DNA of 64,000 bases from Streptomyces hygroscopicus (GCF_026168105.1 NZ_LBMW01000002.1:248001-312000), one strand, 5' to 3'. Shown: positions 42,662 to 51,301, counted from the stretch's first letter. Numbers and translations: made by a program. Notes: generated from the sequence alone by a model not told the origin.

Positions 42662-43249
42662 ATGACGACTGGCGCATCGACCTCCTCGTACCCCGCCCGG
42701 CCACGGCGTTCCCGGCTGGGCACGTTCTTGCCGCTGGGTATCGCCGCGTGGCTGGTGCTGGAGATCTGGCTGCTCACACTGGTGGCGGGCACGGTCGGCG
42801 GGATCACGGTGTTCCTGCTGCTGGTCGCCGGTTTCGTGCTCGGCTCCGTGGTCATCAAGCGGGCCGGGCGCCGCGCCTTCCGTAATCTCACCGAGTCGCT
42901 CCAGGCCCGCTCGGCCGGTTCGGAGGAGTCCGGCACACAAGCCAGGGGCGAGAGCGGTAACGGCCTGACGATGCTGGCCGGCCTGCTGCTGATGCTGCCG
43001 GGCCTGATCTCCGACGTGGCGGGCCTGCTGCTCCTGCTCCCGCCGGTCCAGAAGACGGTGCGTAGCTCCACGGAGCGCACCATCGACCGCAAGCTGCGCC
43101 AGACGCCCTACGGGAGTTTCGGCGACGCGTTCCAGCAGGCCCGTATCCATCGCCCGGACGGCAAGATCGTCCAGGGCGAGGTGATCAGGGATGACACGCA
43201 GGGCGGGAACGACGCCTCCCCTGAGCCGCGCCCGCCGCTGACCCGCTGA
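42662..43249 (+). CDS. FxsA-family membrane protein
   Basis: A 195-residue cytoplasmic-membrane protein. Two N-terminal helices (FLPLGIAAWLVLEIWLLTLVAG, TVFLLLVAGFVLGSVVIK) are followed, after a loop, by the FxsA signature LTMLAGLLLMLPGLISDVAGLLLLLPPV and a cytoplasmic tail. FxsA in E. coli counters phage-exclusion toxicity, but its role in actinobacteria is unknown. ATG is preceded by GGGAG. The gene converges on rbpA, and the two share a 17-bp hairpin. Confidence 0.9.
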   Translation: MTTGASTSSYPARPRRSRLGTFLPLGIAAWLVLEIWLLTLVAGTVGGITVFLLLVAGFVLGSVVIKRAGRRAFRNLTESLQARSAGSEESGTQARGESGNGLTMLAGLLLMLPGLISDVAGLLLLLPPVQKTVRSSTERTIDRKLRQTPYGSFGDAFQQARIHRPDGKIVQGEVIRDDTQGGNDASPEPRPPLTR

Positions 43250-43285
43250 GCCCTGCCCGCGGGCCGACACACCGCACACACGCAA

Positions 43286-43326
43286 CAGTGGGCGCCGCAC
43301 GTCACATCGACGTGCGGCGCCCACTG
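43286..43326. terminator. bidirectional terminator between fxsA and rbpA
   Basis: CAGTGGGCGCCGCACGT and ACGTGCGGCGCCCACTG form a perfect 17-bp stem around a seven-base loop. It lies 37 bases past the fxsA stop and 43 bases past the rbpA stop, serving both strands. Confidence 0.9.
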
Positions 43327-43368
43327 CCAATCAGCGTGCGCTGTATGCCGCCCAACCCCCGCAGGGGA

Positions 43369-43743
43369 CTACGCGGACTTGCGGCTGTCCCGAGGATGAA
43401 CCGCGATGTTCATCGCGCCGGAACGGAGAACGGCCAGGCGCTCCTCGAGGACCTCTTCAAGCTCCTCGCGCGTGCGCCGCTCCATCAGCATGTCCCAGTG
43501 CGTACGCGCGGGCTTGGCCTTCTTTTCTTCCGGGCCTTCGCCGTCCACCAGGAGTGCCTGGGCTCCGCAGACCTTGCACTCCCACTCCGGCGGGATCTCC
43601 GCCTCGACCGAGAAGGGCATCTCGAAGCGGTGCCCCTTCTCGCATGCGTACTCCACGGCCTGGCGCGGGGCCAGGTCGATGCCGCGGTCCGTCTCGTAGC
43701 TGGTCACCACGAGGCGCGTGCCGCGAAGAGCTCGCTCACTCAT
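43369..43743 (-). CDS. rbpA: RNA polymerase-binding protein RbpA
   Basis: A 124-residue RNA-polymerase partner of actinobacteria that stabilises open complexes with the principal sigma factor. ALRGTRLVVTSYETDRG is the N-terminal arm, YACEKGHRFEMPFSVEAEIPPEWECKVCG the core with Cys/Cys residues, and KPARTHWDMLMERRTREELEEVLEERLAVLR the basic linker plus sigma-interacting helix. ATG 43743 follows GGGAGG. A near-perfect SigR promoter lies 62 bases upstream, consistent with induction by thiol oxidation. It converges on fxsA. Confidence 0.98.
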   Translation of the reverse strand: MSERALRGTRLVVTSYETDRGIDLAPRQAVEYACEKGHRFEMPFSVEAEIPPEWECKVCGAQALLVDGEGPEEKKAKPARTHWDMLMERRTREELEEVLEERLAVLRSGAMNIAVHPRDSRKSA

Positions 43744-43804
43744 GAATCGTGCCTCCCGGGCTTGTCGCCCACAGGACAGGTGTCGCTGTCGTCGTCATCC
43801 GGTC

Positions 43805-43831
43805 AACGTCCGGTCGGCGGTAAAGATTCCC
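43805..43831 (-). promoter_or_regulatory. SigR-type promoter of rbpA
   Basis: On the minus strand GGGAAT (43831-43826), an 18-base spacer (43825-43808) and GTT (43807-43805) match the SigR consensus GGAAT-N18-GTT. It stands about 60 bases ahead of the rbpA start. A second GGAAC triplet is repeated just upstream (CGGAACGGGACTCGGAACGGG). Confidence 0.85.
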
Positions 43832-43906
43832 GTTCCGAGTCCCGTTCCGGGTCGTGCGTCGCCGTCGTAGCCGCCCCTTGTTGTACCCACCGGCGCCCGG
43901 TTTGTC

Positions 43907-43924
43907 ACATCTGCTAGCAGATGT
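43907..43924. promoter_or_regulatory. perfect 18-bp palindrome upstream of rbpA
   Basis: ACATCTGCTAGCAGATGT is a gapless palindrome about 76 bases upstream of the SigR -35 element and 87 bases from the stop of the convergent-side MFS gene. It is too short-armed for a terminator and looks like a protein binding site. The cognate factor is unknown. Confidence 0.6.
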
Positions 43925-44010
43925 CACCCAGCGTTTCGGCTCCATTGACGCGCAGTAACGGTACGCCAGGCAGGCCAAACGCGTACACTACAGCCCTTTG
44001 CGTCCGGGTG

Positions 44011-45360
44011 CTAAATCCTCTCGGGTACCGGATTGCCCGCGTCGCGCACCGCCCGCTGTACCGGGACCCGGGCCAGCAGCGCAAACCCGAGGACGAAGAA
44101 GACCACCAGCGAGATGATCGCGTCCCGGTAGCTTCCGGTCAGCTGGAAGGTGAGCCCGAACAGCAGCGGGCCCAGCCAGCTCATGCCGCGGTCGCTCATC
44201 TCGTACGCCGAGAAGTACTCGGCCTCCTTGCCCGGCGGCACGAGATGGGAGAAGAGGGACCGGGACAGCGCCTGGCTGCCCCCGAGTACCAGTCCGATAC
44301 AGGCGGCGAGGACGAAGAACCACGTCGGCGCGCCCGCGGGCAGGAAGTAGCCTGCGCCCAGCGTCACGGTCCAGGCGACGAGGGAACCGAGGATGGTGCG
44401 TTTGGCGCCGTAGGTCCGGGCCAGCCGTCCCATGCCCAGGGCGCCGCCCACCGCGAGCACCTGCACCAGCAGGACGGCGGCGATCAGTGTGGACTGGCTC
44501 AGGCCCAGCTCCTGCGAGCCGTACACCGAGGCCTGGGAGATCACCGTCTGGATGCCGTCGTTGTAGATGAGGTACGCGAACAGGAAGGCGAGGGTGAGCG
44601 GTGTGCGGCGCATGTGCCGCACCGTGGCCGCCAGCTGCCGCCAGCCGTGCACCGCCGGGGCCGCGGACGACGTCGTACGCCGGTCGCGCAGCCGCCGCAG
44701 CGGTACGAGCGTGAAGGCGCCCCACCACAGACCCGCGGAGGCCAGGCAGATCCGCACGGACATGGACTCGGAGACCCCGAAGGAGTCATGTGCCGTGAAG
44801 AGGACCAGGTTCGCGACCAGCACCAGGGAACCGGCGGCATAGCCGTAGGCCCAGCCGCGCGAGGAGACCGCGTCACGCTCCTCGGGCGGGGCGATCTGCG
44901 GCAGATAGGAGTTGTAGACGACCATCGAGACGGCCACCGACGCGTTCGCGACGACCAGCAGGAGACCGCCGAGCAGATAGCGGTCCCCGTCCAGGAAGAA
45001 CATGCCCGCGGTGGCGGCGGCACCCAGATACGCACAGCCCGCGAGCAGGGGCTTCTTGCGGCCGCTGCGGTCGGCCGCCGCGCCCGCGAGCGGCATCACC
45101 AGGATCGCCAGGACCACGGAGGCGGAGACGGAGTACGCGAAGAACGAGCCCGCGCGGACCGGGACACCCAGCGGGTGCACATAGCCGTCGGCGTCCGCGG
45201 CCGACTTGGCCACGGACGTCAGGTAGGGGCCGAGGAACACGGTCAGCACGCTCGTCGAATAGACGGAGCACGCCCAGTCGTAGATGTACCAGCCGCGCTG
45301 TTCGCGCCGCCGTTCGGCGGCCTCGTCGGCGACGGCTGTCTGCACGGTTTCGATGCCCAC
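44011..45360 (-). CDS. UMF1/Atg22-family MFS transporter
   Basis: A 449-residue permease with about 12 membrane helices. GWYIYDWACSVYSTSVLTVFLGPYLT and SSRGWAYGYAAGSLVLVANLVLF are UMF1 family landmarks, and AGAAADRSGRKKPLLAGCAYLGA is the first-half motif. ALSRSLFSHLVPPGKEAEYFSAYEMSDRGMSWLGPLLFGL is the second-half family signature. It may export amino acids or other small molecules, by analogy with Atg22. GTG start 45360. It is downstream of the GDPD and YczE genes on the same strand and perhaps in the same operon. Confidence 0.88.
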   Translation of the reverse strand: MGIETVQTAVADEAAERRREQRGWYIYDWACSVYSTSVLTVFLGPYLTSVAKSAADADGYVHPLGVPVRAGSFFAYSVSASVVLAILVMPLAGAAADRSGRKKPLLAGCAYLGAAATAGMFFLDGDRYLLGGLLLVVANASVAVSMVVYNSYLPQIAPPEERDAVSSRGWAYGYAAGSLVLVANLVLFTAHDSFGVSESMSVRICLASAGLWWGAFTLVPLRRLRDRRTTSSAAPAVHGWRQLAATVRHMRRTPLTLAFLFAYLIYNDGIQTVISQASVYGSQELGLSQSTLIAAVLLVQVLAVGGALGMGRLARTYGAKRTILGSLVAWTVTLGAGYFLPAGAPTWFFVLAACIGLVLGGSQALSRSLFSHLVPPGKEAEYFSAYEMSDRGMSWLGPLLFGLTFQLTGSYRDAIISLVVFFVLGFALLARVPVQRAVRDAGNPVPERI

Positions 45361-45403
45361 CCGTGCCCTCGCTTCCCCGTGAACGTGACCGCGCGCGGGG
45401 CGT

Positions 45404-46171
45404 TCAGACCCAGGTGCCCCGTTCCTCGAGGACCTTGCGCAAAGTGTCGATGTGATCGGTCATGATGCCATCCACTCCGAGGTCCAGGAGCCGGTGCATG
45501 CGATCCGGTTCGTTGACGGTCCACACGTGCACCTGCAGCCCGTACGCGTGGGCGGTGCGCACGAAGCGGTGGTCGACCACCTGGACGCCCGACTGGATCT
45601 CCGGGACCTGGGCGGCGACCGCCGAGCGGCGCAGCGGCGCCGGTATGCCCCAGGAGCGCAGCCGCAGGCCCAGTACGCCGCGTGTGCCGTACGACGTCGC
45701 AAGGCGCGGCCCGGCCAGCTGCTGGGCGCGGACGACGCGTGCCTCCGAGAACGAGCCGACGCAGATCCGCTCCCAGCAGTCCATGCGCTCGATCAGGTCG
45801 AGCAGCGGGCGCAGGGCGGGCTCCGCCTTGACGTCGACGTTCCAGCGCACCGCGGGGAACTCTTCCAGCAGCTCCTCGAAGAGGGGCACCGGCTCGACGC
45901 CCGCCACGCGTGCGTGCCGTACGTCCTCCCAGGGCAGGTCGGCGATCCGCCCCGCCCCGTCCGTCACCCGGTCCAGGGTCGCGTCGTGGAACGCCACCAG
46001 TTTCCCGTCGGCCGTGGCGTGCACATCCGTCTCGATGTAGCGGTATCCCGCCGCCACCGCGCGCCGGAACTGGGCCAGGGTGTTCTCCAGGCCGTCCGCC
46101 GCCCCGCCCCGGTGGGCGAAGGCGATCGGGCCGGGATGGTCGAGGTAGGGGTGGCGTGTAAGGGTGGTCAC
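45404..46171 (-). CDS. glycerophosphodiester phosphodiesterase
   Basis: A 255-residue GDPD-fold TIM barrel that cleaves glycerophosphodiesters to glycerol-3-phosphate and an alcohol. The catalytic motif is AFAHRGGAADGLENTLAQFRRAVAAGYRYIETDVHATADGKLVAFHDATLDRVTDGAG with the HR..EN and E.D residues. There is no signal peptide, so it acts in the cytoplasm. GTG start 46171 lies inside the last codons of the YczE gene upstream; 43 bases separate its stop from the MFS start. Confidence 0.93.
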   Translation of the reverse strand: MTTLTRHPYLDHPGPIAFAHRGGAADGLENTLAQFRRAVAAGYRYIETDVHATADGKLVAFHDATLDRVTDGAGRIADLPWEDVRHARVAGVEPVPLFEELLEEFPAVRWNVDVKAEPALRPLLDLIERMDCWERICVGSFSEARVVRAQQLAGPRLATSYGTRGVLGLRLRSWGIPAPLRRSAVAAQVPEIQSGVQVVDHRFVRTAHAYGLQVHVWTVNEPDRMHRLLDLGVDGIMTDHIDTLRKVLEERGTWV

Positions 46172-46878
46172 CCGGGCAGTATCGCTCGTTCCGGTTGCCC
46201 GGTGGCAACGACCGTGCTGCGCCCCGATGCCGGGACGACGGCGAACACGCGCAGGAACAGCTGGGCGAGCGGTCCGATGGACAGCGCGTACAGGACGGTG
46301 CCCACCCCGACGGTGCCGCCGAGAGCGAATCCGGTCGCGACGACGGCGATCTCCACGGCCGTGCGGATCAGCCGGATCGAGCGGCCGGTGCGCCGGTGCA
46401 GTCCGGTCATCAGACCGTCGCGCGGACCGGCGCCGAACGCGGCGGCGATGTAGAGGCCGGTCGCCACCCCGTTGAGGACGATGCCCGCGAGGAGGAGGGG
46501 CACCCGCACGACCAGCGAGTGCGCGGCGGGGAACACGGCCAGGGCGGTGTCCATGGCGAAACCGATCACGAGGACGTTGGAGACGGTGCCGAGACCCGGG
46601 CGCTGGCGCAGCGGGATCCACAGCAGCAGGGCGCTCGCACCCACGATCGTCAGCGTCAGGCCCATGCTGAGCCCCGTGAGCTGCGCGAGACCCTGGTGCA
46701 GGACGTTCCAGGGCTCGAGGCCCAGGCCGGCTCTCACTAGGAGCGCGGAGCTCGCGCCGTACAGCGCGAGGCCCGCGTAGAGCTGGATCAGTCGCGGGAC
46801 GATACGGCTCCTCGTCGACGACGGCGATGACGTGGACAACGTCGACGACGTCGACGACTCGGACGCATCAGCGGACAA
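46168..46878 (-). CDS. YczE-like membrane protein
   Basis: A 236-residue membrane protein with five helices. GLALYGASSALLVRAGLGLEPWNVLHQGLAQLTGLSMGLT and FGAGPRDGLMTGLHRRTGRSIRLIRTAVEI mark the YczE family (related to YitT). It is divergent from a MocR-like regulator, the arrangement reported for Bacillus and actinobacterial yczE/yczR pairs. I prefer TTG 46878, which has AGGGGGG six bases upstream, over the in-frame ATG at 46914. The substrate is unknown. The GDPD gene is coupled downstream by a four-base overlap. Confidence 0.83.
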   Translation of the reverse strand: MSADASESSTSSTLSTSSPSSTRSRIVPRLIQLYAGLALYGASSALLVRAGLGLEPWNVLHQGLAQLTGLSMGLTLTIVGASALLLWIPLRQRPGLGTVSNVLVIGFAMDTALAVFPAAHSLVVRVPLLLAGIVLNGVATGLYIAAAFGAGPRDGLMTGLHRRTGRSIRLIRTAVEIAVVATGFALGGTVGVGTVLYALSIGPLAQLFLRVFAVVPASGRSTVVATGQPERAILPG

Positions 46879-46978
46879 AACGTGCCCCCCTGTGGTGTTA
46901 GTGGCCTGGTGCATGTCACTCTGTGGCTTGGAAAGAGAAGCCATCCATGGCCAATTCCGGGAAGGTGGACTGGGAATC

Positions 46979-48478
46979 ATGGCGCAGTGGACCTCAGCGG
47001 TGGGTGCGGCGCAGCTCGCCCGGCTGCTCAACTCCCAGCACGACCGTCCGGCGGGCCCGGGCACCCGCCGTCCGCCCGCCTACCGCGCGCTCGCCGACGG
47101 CATCCGGCTGCTCGTCCTGGAAGGCAGGGTGCCGGTCGCGGCCCGGCTGCCCGCCGAGCGTGAGCTCGCGCTCGCCCTGTCCGTGAGCCGTACGACGGTG
47201 GCGGCCGCGTACGAGGCGCTGCGCAGCGAGGGCTTCCTGGAGTCCCGCCGCGGAGCGGGCAGCTGGACCGCCGTTCCGGCCGGAAACCCGCTTCCGGCGC
47301 GTGGACTCGAGCCCCTCCCGCCCGAGGCGCTGGGCTCGATGATCGACCTGGGCTGTGCGGCGCTGCCCGCCCCCGAGCCGTGGCTCACCCGCGCGGTACA
47401 GGGCGCCCTGGAGGAGCTGCCGCCGTACGCGCACACGCACGGCGACTACCCGGCGGGCCTGCCCGCACTGCGCTCCACGATCGCCGACCGCTACACGGCA
47501 CGCGGCATCCCGACCATGCCCGAGCAGATCATGGTGACCACGGGCGCCATGGGCGCGATCGACGCGATCTGCCACTTGTTCGCCGGGCGCGGTGAGCGCA
47601 TCGCGGTGGAGTCGCCGTCGTACGCCAACATCCTCCAGCTGATGCGGGAGGCCGGCGCCCGCCTCGTCCCCGTGGCCATGGCCGAGGGGCTCGGCGGCTG
47701 GGACATGGACCGCTGGCGCCAGGTGCTGCGCGAGGCCGCGCCGCGGCTCGCCTACGTGGTGGCGGACTTCCACAATCCGACGGGCGCCCTGGCCGACGAG
47801 GGCCAGCGCCGCCGTCTGGTGGAGGCGGCCCGGTCCGCGGGGACGGTCCTGGTCGTCGACGAGACGATGAGCGAGCTGTATCTCGAGGACGGCATGGCGA
47901 TGCCGCGCCGGACATGCGGCTTCGACCCGGCGGGCTCGACGGTCATCACCGTCGGCTCGGCGAGCAAGGCGTTCTGGGCGGGCATGCGCATCGGCTGGGT
48001 GCGGGCCGCCCCCGATGTGATCCGCAGCCTGGTCGCGGCCCGTGCCTATGCCGACCTGGGCACGCCGGTGCTGGAGCAGTTGGCCGTGAACTGGCTGCTC
48101 AGCACGGGCGGCTGGGAGCAGGCGGTGGAGCTGCGGCGCGGGCAGGCCCGGGAGAACCGGGACGCGCTGGTCGCCGCGTTGCGCCGGGAGCTGCCGTCGT
48201 GGGAGTTCTCGGTGCCGCAGGGCGGGCTGACGCTGTGGGTGCGCACAGGCGGTCTGTCCGGGTCCCGTCTCGCGGAGGCCGGGGAGCGGGTCGGCGTCCG
48301 GGTTCCCTCGGGGCCGCGCTTCGGCGTGGACGGTGCGTTCGAGGGGTATGTGCGGCTGCCGTTCACGGTGGGCGGCGCGGTGGCGGAGGAGGCGGCGGTA
48401 CGCCTGGCGGCCGCGGCGCGCCTGGTGGAGACGGGCGCGTCGGGTCCGACGGAGGCACCGCGCACCTTCGTCGCCTGA
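46979..48478 (+). CDS. MocR-like GntR/aminotransferase-fusion regulator
   Basis: A 499-residue chimeric regulator. Residues about 25-90 are a GntR winged helix (LADGIRLLVLEGRVPVAARLPAERELALALSVSRTTVAAAYEALRSEG). Residues about 130-490 are a fold-type-I aminotransferase domain with the PLP Lys in SASKAFWAGMRIGW and the phosphate-site HNPTGALADE. MocR proteins bind PLP or an amino-acid-PLP adduct and control a neighbouring gene, here the divergent yczE. ATG 46979 gives the usual spacing. An AT-richer 100-base gap separates the two genes. Confidence 0.92.
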   Translation: MAQWTSAVGAAQLARLLNSQHDRPAGPGTRRPPAYRALADGIRLLVLEGRVPVAARLPAERELALALSVSRTTVAAAYEALRSEGFLESRRGAGSWTAVPAGNPLPARGLEPLPPEALGSMIDLGCAALPAPEPWLTRAVQGALEELPPYAHTHGDYPAGLPALRSTIADRYTARGIPTMPEQIMVTTGAMGAIDAICHLFAGRGERIAVESPSYANILQLMREAGARLVPVAMAEGLGGWDMDRWRQVLREAAPRLAYVVADFHNPTGALADEGQRRRLVEAARSAGTVLVVDETMSELYLEDGMAMPRRTCGFDPAGSTVITVGSASKAFWAGMRIGWVRAAPDVIRSLVAARAYADLGTPVLEQLAVNWLLSTGGWEQAVELRRGQARENRDALVAALRRELPSWEFSVPQGGLTLWVRTGGLSGSRLAEAGERVGVRVPSGPRFGVDGAFEGYVRLPFTVGGAVAEEAAVRLAAAARLVETGASGPTEAPRTFVA

Positions 48479-48480
48479 TC

Positions 48481-48535
48481 AGCCGCCCCGGACCGGAGCC
48501 CTCCAGTGCGGGCCCGACTGCGGCCGGGGGCGGCT
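48481..48535. terminator. hairpin after the MocR gene
   Basis: AGCCGCCCCGG at 48481 pairs with CCGGGGGCGGCT at 48524-48535 with one bulged base, starting two bases after the stop. The remaining bases up to 48757 contain no gene. Confidence 0.5.
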
Positions 48536-48757
48536 GTACGGGGTCGAGCCGCGGGGTGTCTCTTCGGCGTGGCCTTTGATGGTGTGTCAGCCGACGTGGG
48601 CTTGACGTCTGCCGGTTCGTCGGATGCATGGGACGGCGGGTTGCCGGCCCGTCGGGTGGATATGCGGCCGGGCCCCCAACAGGGCACGGGAGGCAGGGCA
48701 CTGGCGGCAGGCCACCGGCCCGGAGTGCTCCGCCGCCGTGCCTCGGCGGGCGCCCCC

Positions 48758-50341
48758 TCAGCTCTCCGTCGCGACCGCCTCTGTCGCCAACGCCTCCATC
48801 GGCACCGCCTCCATCGGCACTGCCTCGACGGGGTCGCTGCGGCGCGGCAGCAGTCCCAGGACCGCCTGCCGGTGCTGTTCACTGGTCGCGTCGTCGTACG
48901 GATCCGGGGTGGCGGGCACCTGGAGGCGGTGGACCGGCCCCGACCCCAGGCGGGCGTAGCCGCGACCGGGCGGGACGTCCTTCACCGGCGTGGTGTGCGG
49001 CGGCGCACCGAGCACGGCTTCCAGCTCGTCCGGCGCCGCGGGGCCGAGCACCACGCGCGCGCGGGTGTACTGCCGGACCGCGTCGGACAGCCCCTCCAGT
49101 CCGTCGAACTGCTCGGCGACCACGACCGTGACGTTCGCCGCACGCCCATGGCGCAGGGGCACCTGGAGCAGCGCCTGCGGGTCCCCCCGTCCGTCGGCCG
49201 CCGCGAGATGCCCCAGTACGCCGGGCCGGTCCAGCAGGATCCACAGCGGGCGCCTGACGTCGTCCGGCGGGGGATGTCCGGCCTGCCGGGCACGGTTCGC
49301 CGCGATCAGCCGTCGCTCCGTCTCATGCGTGGCCCACTCCAGGCTCGCCATCGCGCCGGCGAGCCCGCACTCCACCGCCAGCACGCCGTGCCGGCCCGTC
49401 AGGCACGCGTACTCTCCGGTGCCGCCGCCCTCGACGATCAGGACGTCGCCGTGCTGCAGCGCCTGCAGCGCGATGGAACGCACCAGCGTCGTCGTTCCGC
49501 TGCCCGGGCCGCCCACGACCAGCAGATGCGGCTCGGTGGAGCGCATCCCCGTGCGCCACACCACCGGGGGGACGTCGCGCTGCTCCTCGCCGTGGGTGAG
49601 GGGGAGGGTGCGCTGGACGCCGGTGGGGTCGGTGAAGCCCAGGACCGTCTCGCCCGGGGTGGTCACGAACCGCTGGGCGGCGATATCGGTGGGCAGGGGC
49701 GGCAGCACGGTCAGCGTCAGCTCGTTGCCCTCCTCGTTCCACGCGAAGTGGTACTCGCGGCCCCGGCCCGACTTGGCGTGCAGAAGCTGCTCGATCCGGG
49801 CCCGGGAGGCGGCCTCGCCGTCGGTGAAGTAGGCCGGGTAGCGGATGAGCAGGCGCGAGATGCGGCCGCTGTCGTCGAAGTCGTAGGAGGGGAACGCCTG
49901 CGTCCAGTCCCCGCCGTGCGCGTACAGCGGGGCCGGGTCCTCGGCGACGGAGAAGTACGGCACGAGCGCCTCGTAGAGCGACCGCAGGCGTTTGGTCCCC
50001 GCGTCGCCCGGACCCGTGGGCGCGGGCGCCCTTCGGTCGCGCCCCTGCCAGGCCGCCGCCGCCATGACCGTGACGGCGGCGAGCAGCGGCCCGTACGGCA
50101 CCAGGGCCACGACGAGGATCACCGCGGCGATCAGGAAGAGGAGCGGTCCCCGCCGGTCCTTGGGTGTCTCCCTCCACTTGCGCCGCCCTGCCCCGGCCAG
50201 CAGGCGCAGCCCGCGGGTAATGGTGATCAGTGGCTGGAGGACGTCGTTGGCGCCGCCGGCCGCGGTCCGAGCCAGCTCCCGAGTGCGGGCGATCTGGGCG
50301 CTGCCGTTGCTCAGAATGCGGGGGAGTGGGCGCCGGGCCAC
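48758..50341 (-). CDS. membrane-associated P-loop ATPase with non-canonical Walker A
   Basis: A 527-residue protein. Two hydrophobic segments lie at about 65-105 (GPLLFLIAAVILVVALVPYGPLLAAVTVMAAAA), then a soluble FtsK/TraB-like body. The P-loop is VVGGPGSGTTTLVRS (about 275-290), where the invariant Lys of GxxxxGK(S/T) is Thr. Walker B is LWILLDRP. The last residues form a tandem of VEAVPMEAVPMEALATEAVATES. I see no recombination or conjugation genes, and its partner appears to be the 64-residue membrane protein upstream. GTG start 50341 follows AGGAGAACCCC. It may be a nucleotide-binding scaffold rather than a motor. Confidence 0.75.
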   Translation of the reverse strand: MARRPLPRILSNGSAQIARTRELARTAAGGANDVLQPLITITRGLRLLAGAGRRKWRETPKDRRGPLLFLIAAVILVVALVPYGPLLAAVTVMAAAAWQGRDRRAPAPTGPGDAGTKRLRSLYEALVPYFSVAEDPAPLYAHGGDWTQAFPSYDFDDSGRISRLLIRYPAYFTDGEAASRARIEQLLHAKSGRGREYHFAWNEEGNELTLTVLPPLPTDIAAQRFVTTPGETVLGFTDPTGVQRTLPLTHGEEQRDVPPVVWRTGMRSTEPHLLVVGGPGSGTTTLVRSIALQALQHGDVLIVEGGGTGEYACLTGRHGVLAVECGLAGAMASLEWATHETERRLIAANRARQAGHPPPDDVRRPLWILLDRPGVLGHLAAADGRGDPQALLQVPLRHGRAANVTVVVAEQFDGLEGLSDAVRQYTRARVVLGPAAPDELEAVLGAPPHTTPVKDVPPGRGYARLGSGPVHRLQVPATPDPYDDATSEQHRQAVLGLLPRRSDPVEAVPMEAVPMEALATEAVATES

Positions 50342-50378
50342 GGGGTTCTCCTGGTGGTACGTGCGAACGGGAGCGGGG

Positions 50379-50573
50379 TCAGAAATTGAGCCCGCCGAGG
50401 AGTCCCGCGAGGCTTTGACCACCGGCCTTGATGCTCGGGGCGATGGCGGTACTCGAGAGGTAGAACCCGAAGAGCCCACAGACCGTGGCGTGAGAGCCCT
50501 TCAGGCCGTCCTTGCGGCAGAACAGGAAGACGACGGTGCCGAGCAGGACGACGCCCGAGATGTTCAGAATCAT
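50379..50573 (-). CDS. small membrane protein (64 residues)
   Basis: A 64-residue protein with a first membrane helix (ILNISGVVLLGTVVFLFC), a short KDGLKGSHATVCG loop and a second hydrophobic segment. ATG follows CCAGGAGAGAG. It lies 37 bases upstream of the P-loop ATPase on the same strand and probably shares its mRNA. Gly-rich LAGLLGGLNF is the C-terminus. I suspect a membrane partner of the ATPase. Confidence 0.75.
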   Translation of the reverse strand: MILNISGVVLLGTVVFLFCRKDGLKGSHATVCGLFGFYLSSTAIAPSIKAGGQSLAGLLGGLNF

Positions 50574-50908
50574 TTGCTCTCTCCTGGTTCGTGGGGACAG
50601 TCACCATGAGTCCTTCCAGGATCACAGAATGTATCCATAGGATAAAAGGTGCAACTGGGTGAAATTTCCTGGTTTTCCCCCGACCGGCGGAGCCGCCTGC
50701 ACTGCCTGAGCAGGGATGTGCGCTCAGTGGGCGCTCCCCTGATCTTTGCCTGGTGCGATGCCTGCCGTGTGTCATGGAAGCCAGTACGCTGGCGATTCAC
50801 CCGTACGGCGTCACCGCTCGTCGCCGCACGAACCCGTGTACGACCGCAGCGCTCGCTGTCGTACGCTCCCGCAGTCCCCAGCAGTCGTAGTGAGAGGCGG
50901 TCCGGCCG
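50574..50908. other. divergent intergenic region with AT-rich core
   Basis: The region separates the leftward small membrane/ATPase genes from the rightward ankyrin gene. GAATGTATCCATAGGATAAAAGG (about 50628-50650) is the least G/C-rich patch and on the minus strand gives TATGGA/TACATT -10-like hexamers. TTGCAC (about 50656-50651 on that strand) may be the -35. Near the right end TACGCT (50870s) may serve the ankyrin gene. No gene is seen. Confidence 0.35.
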
Positions 50909-51301
50909 ATGAGTGAAGCCCCCGACCCCGAGGTCGTGGAGCTCGCGACCAAGATCTTCGATCTGGCGCGCCGAGGCGAGACCGAGACGCTCGTGGCCTA
51001 CGTCGACGCGGGCGTTCCGGCCAACCTCACCAACGACCGCGGCGACTCGCTCGTGATGCTCGCCGCCTACCACGGTCATTCCGGCACCGTCCGGGCCCTG
51101 CTGGAGCGCGGGGCGGAGGCGGACCGGATCAACGACCGAGGCCAAACCCCGCTCGCCGGCGCGGTCTTCAAGGGTGAGATGGAGGTCGTGCGAGCCCTGC
51201 TGGACGCCGGTGCCGACCCGGCCGCCGGTACTCCCTCGGCCATCGACACCGCCCAGATGTTCGGCAAGACGGAACTGCTCGAACTGTTCGGCGCACACTG
51301 A
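50909..51301 (+). CDS. ankyrin-repeat protein
   Basis: A 130-residue soluble protein made almost wholly of ankyrin repeats: ARRGETETLVAYVDAGVPANLTNDRGDSLVMLAAYHGHSGTVRALLERGAEADRINDRGQTPLAGAVFKGEMEVVRALLDAGADPAAGTPSAIDTAQMFGK. Three full repeats plus a capping helix are visible. It is probably a protein-binding module. ATG has a weak ribosome binding site. Confidence 0.87.
   Translation: MSEAPDPEVVELATKIFDLARRGETETLVAYVDAGVPANLTNDRGDSLVMLAAYHGHSGTVRALLERGAEADRINDRGQTPLAGAVFKGEMEVVRALLDAGADPAAGTPSAIDTAQMFGKTELLELFGAH

Noticed and set aside
43369..43743. Reading the RbpA Cys residues as a stand-alone zinc finger protein
   Set aside because: The whole-length match to RbpA architecture and the SigR promoter settle the identity.
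48506..50389. Plus-strand open frame of 627 codons
   Set aside because: Antisense of the P-loop ATPase with Arg/Gly-rich composition.
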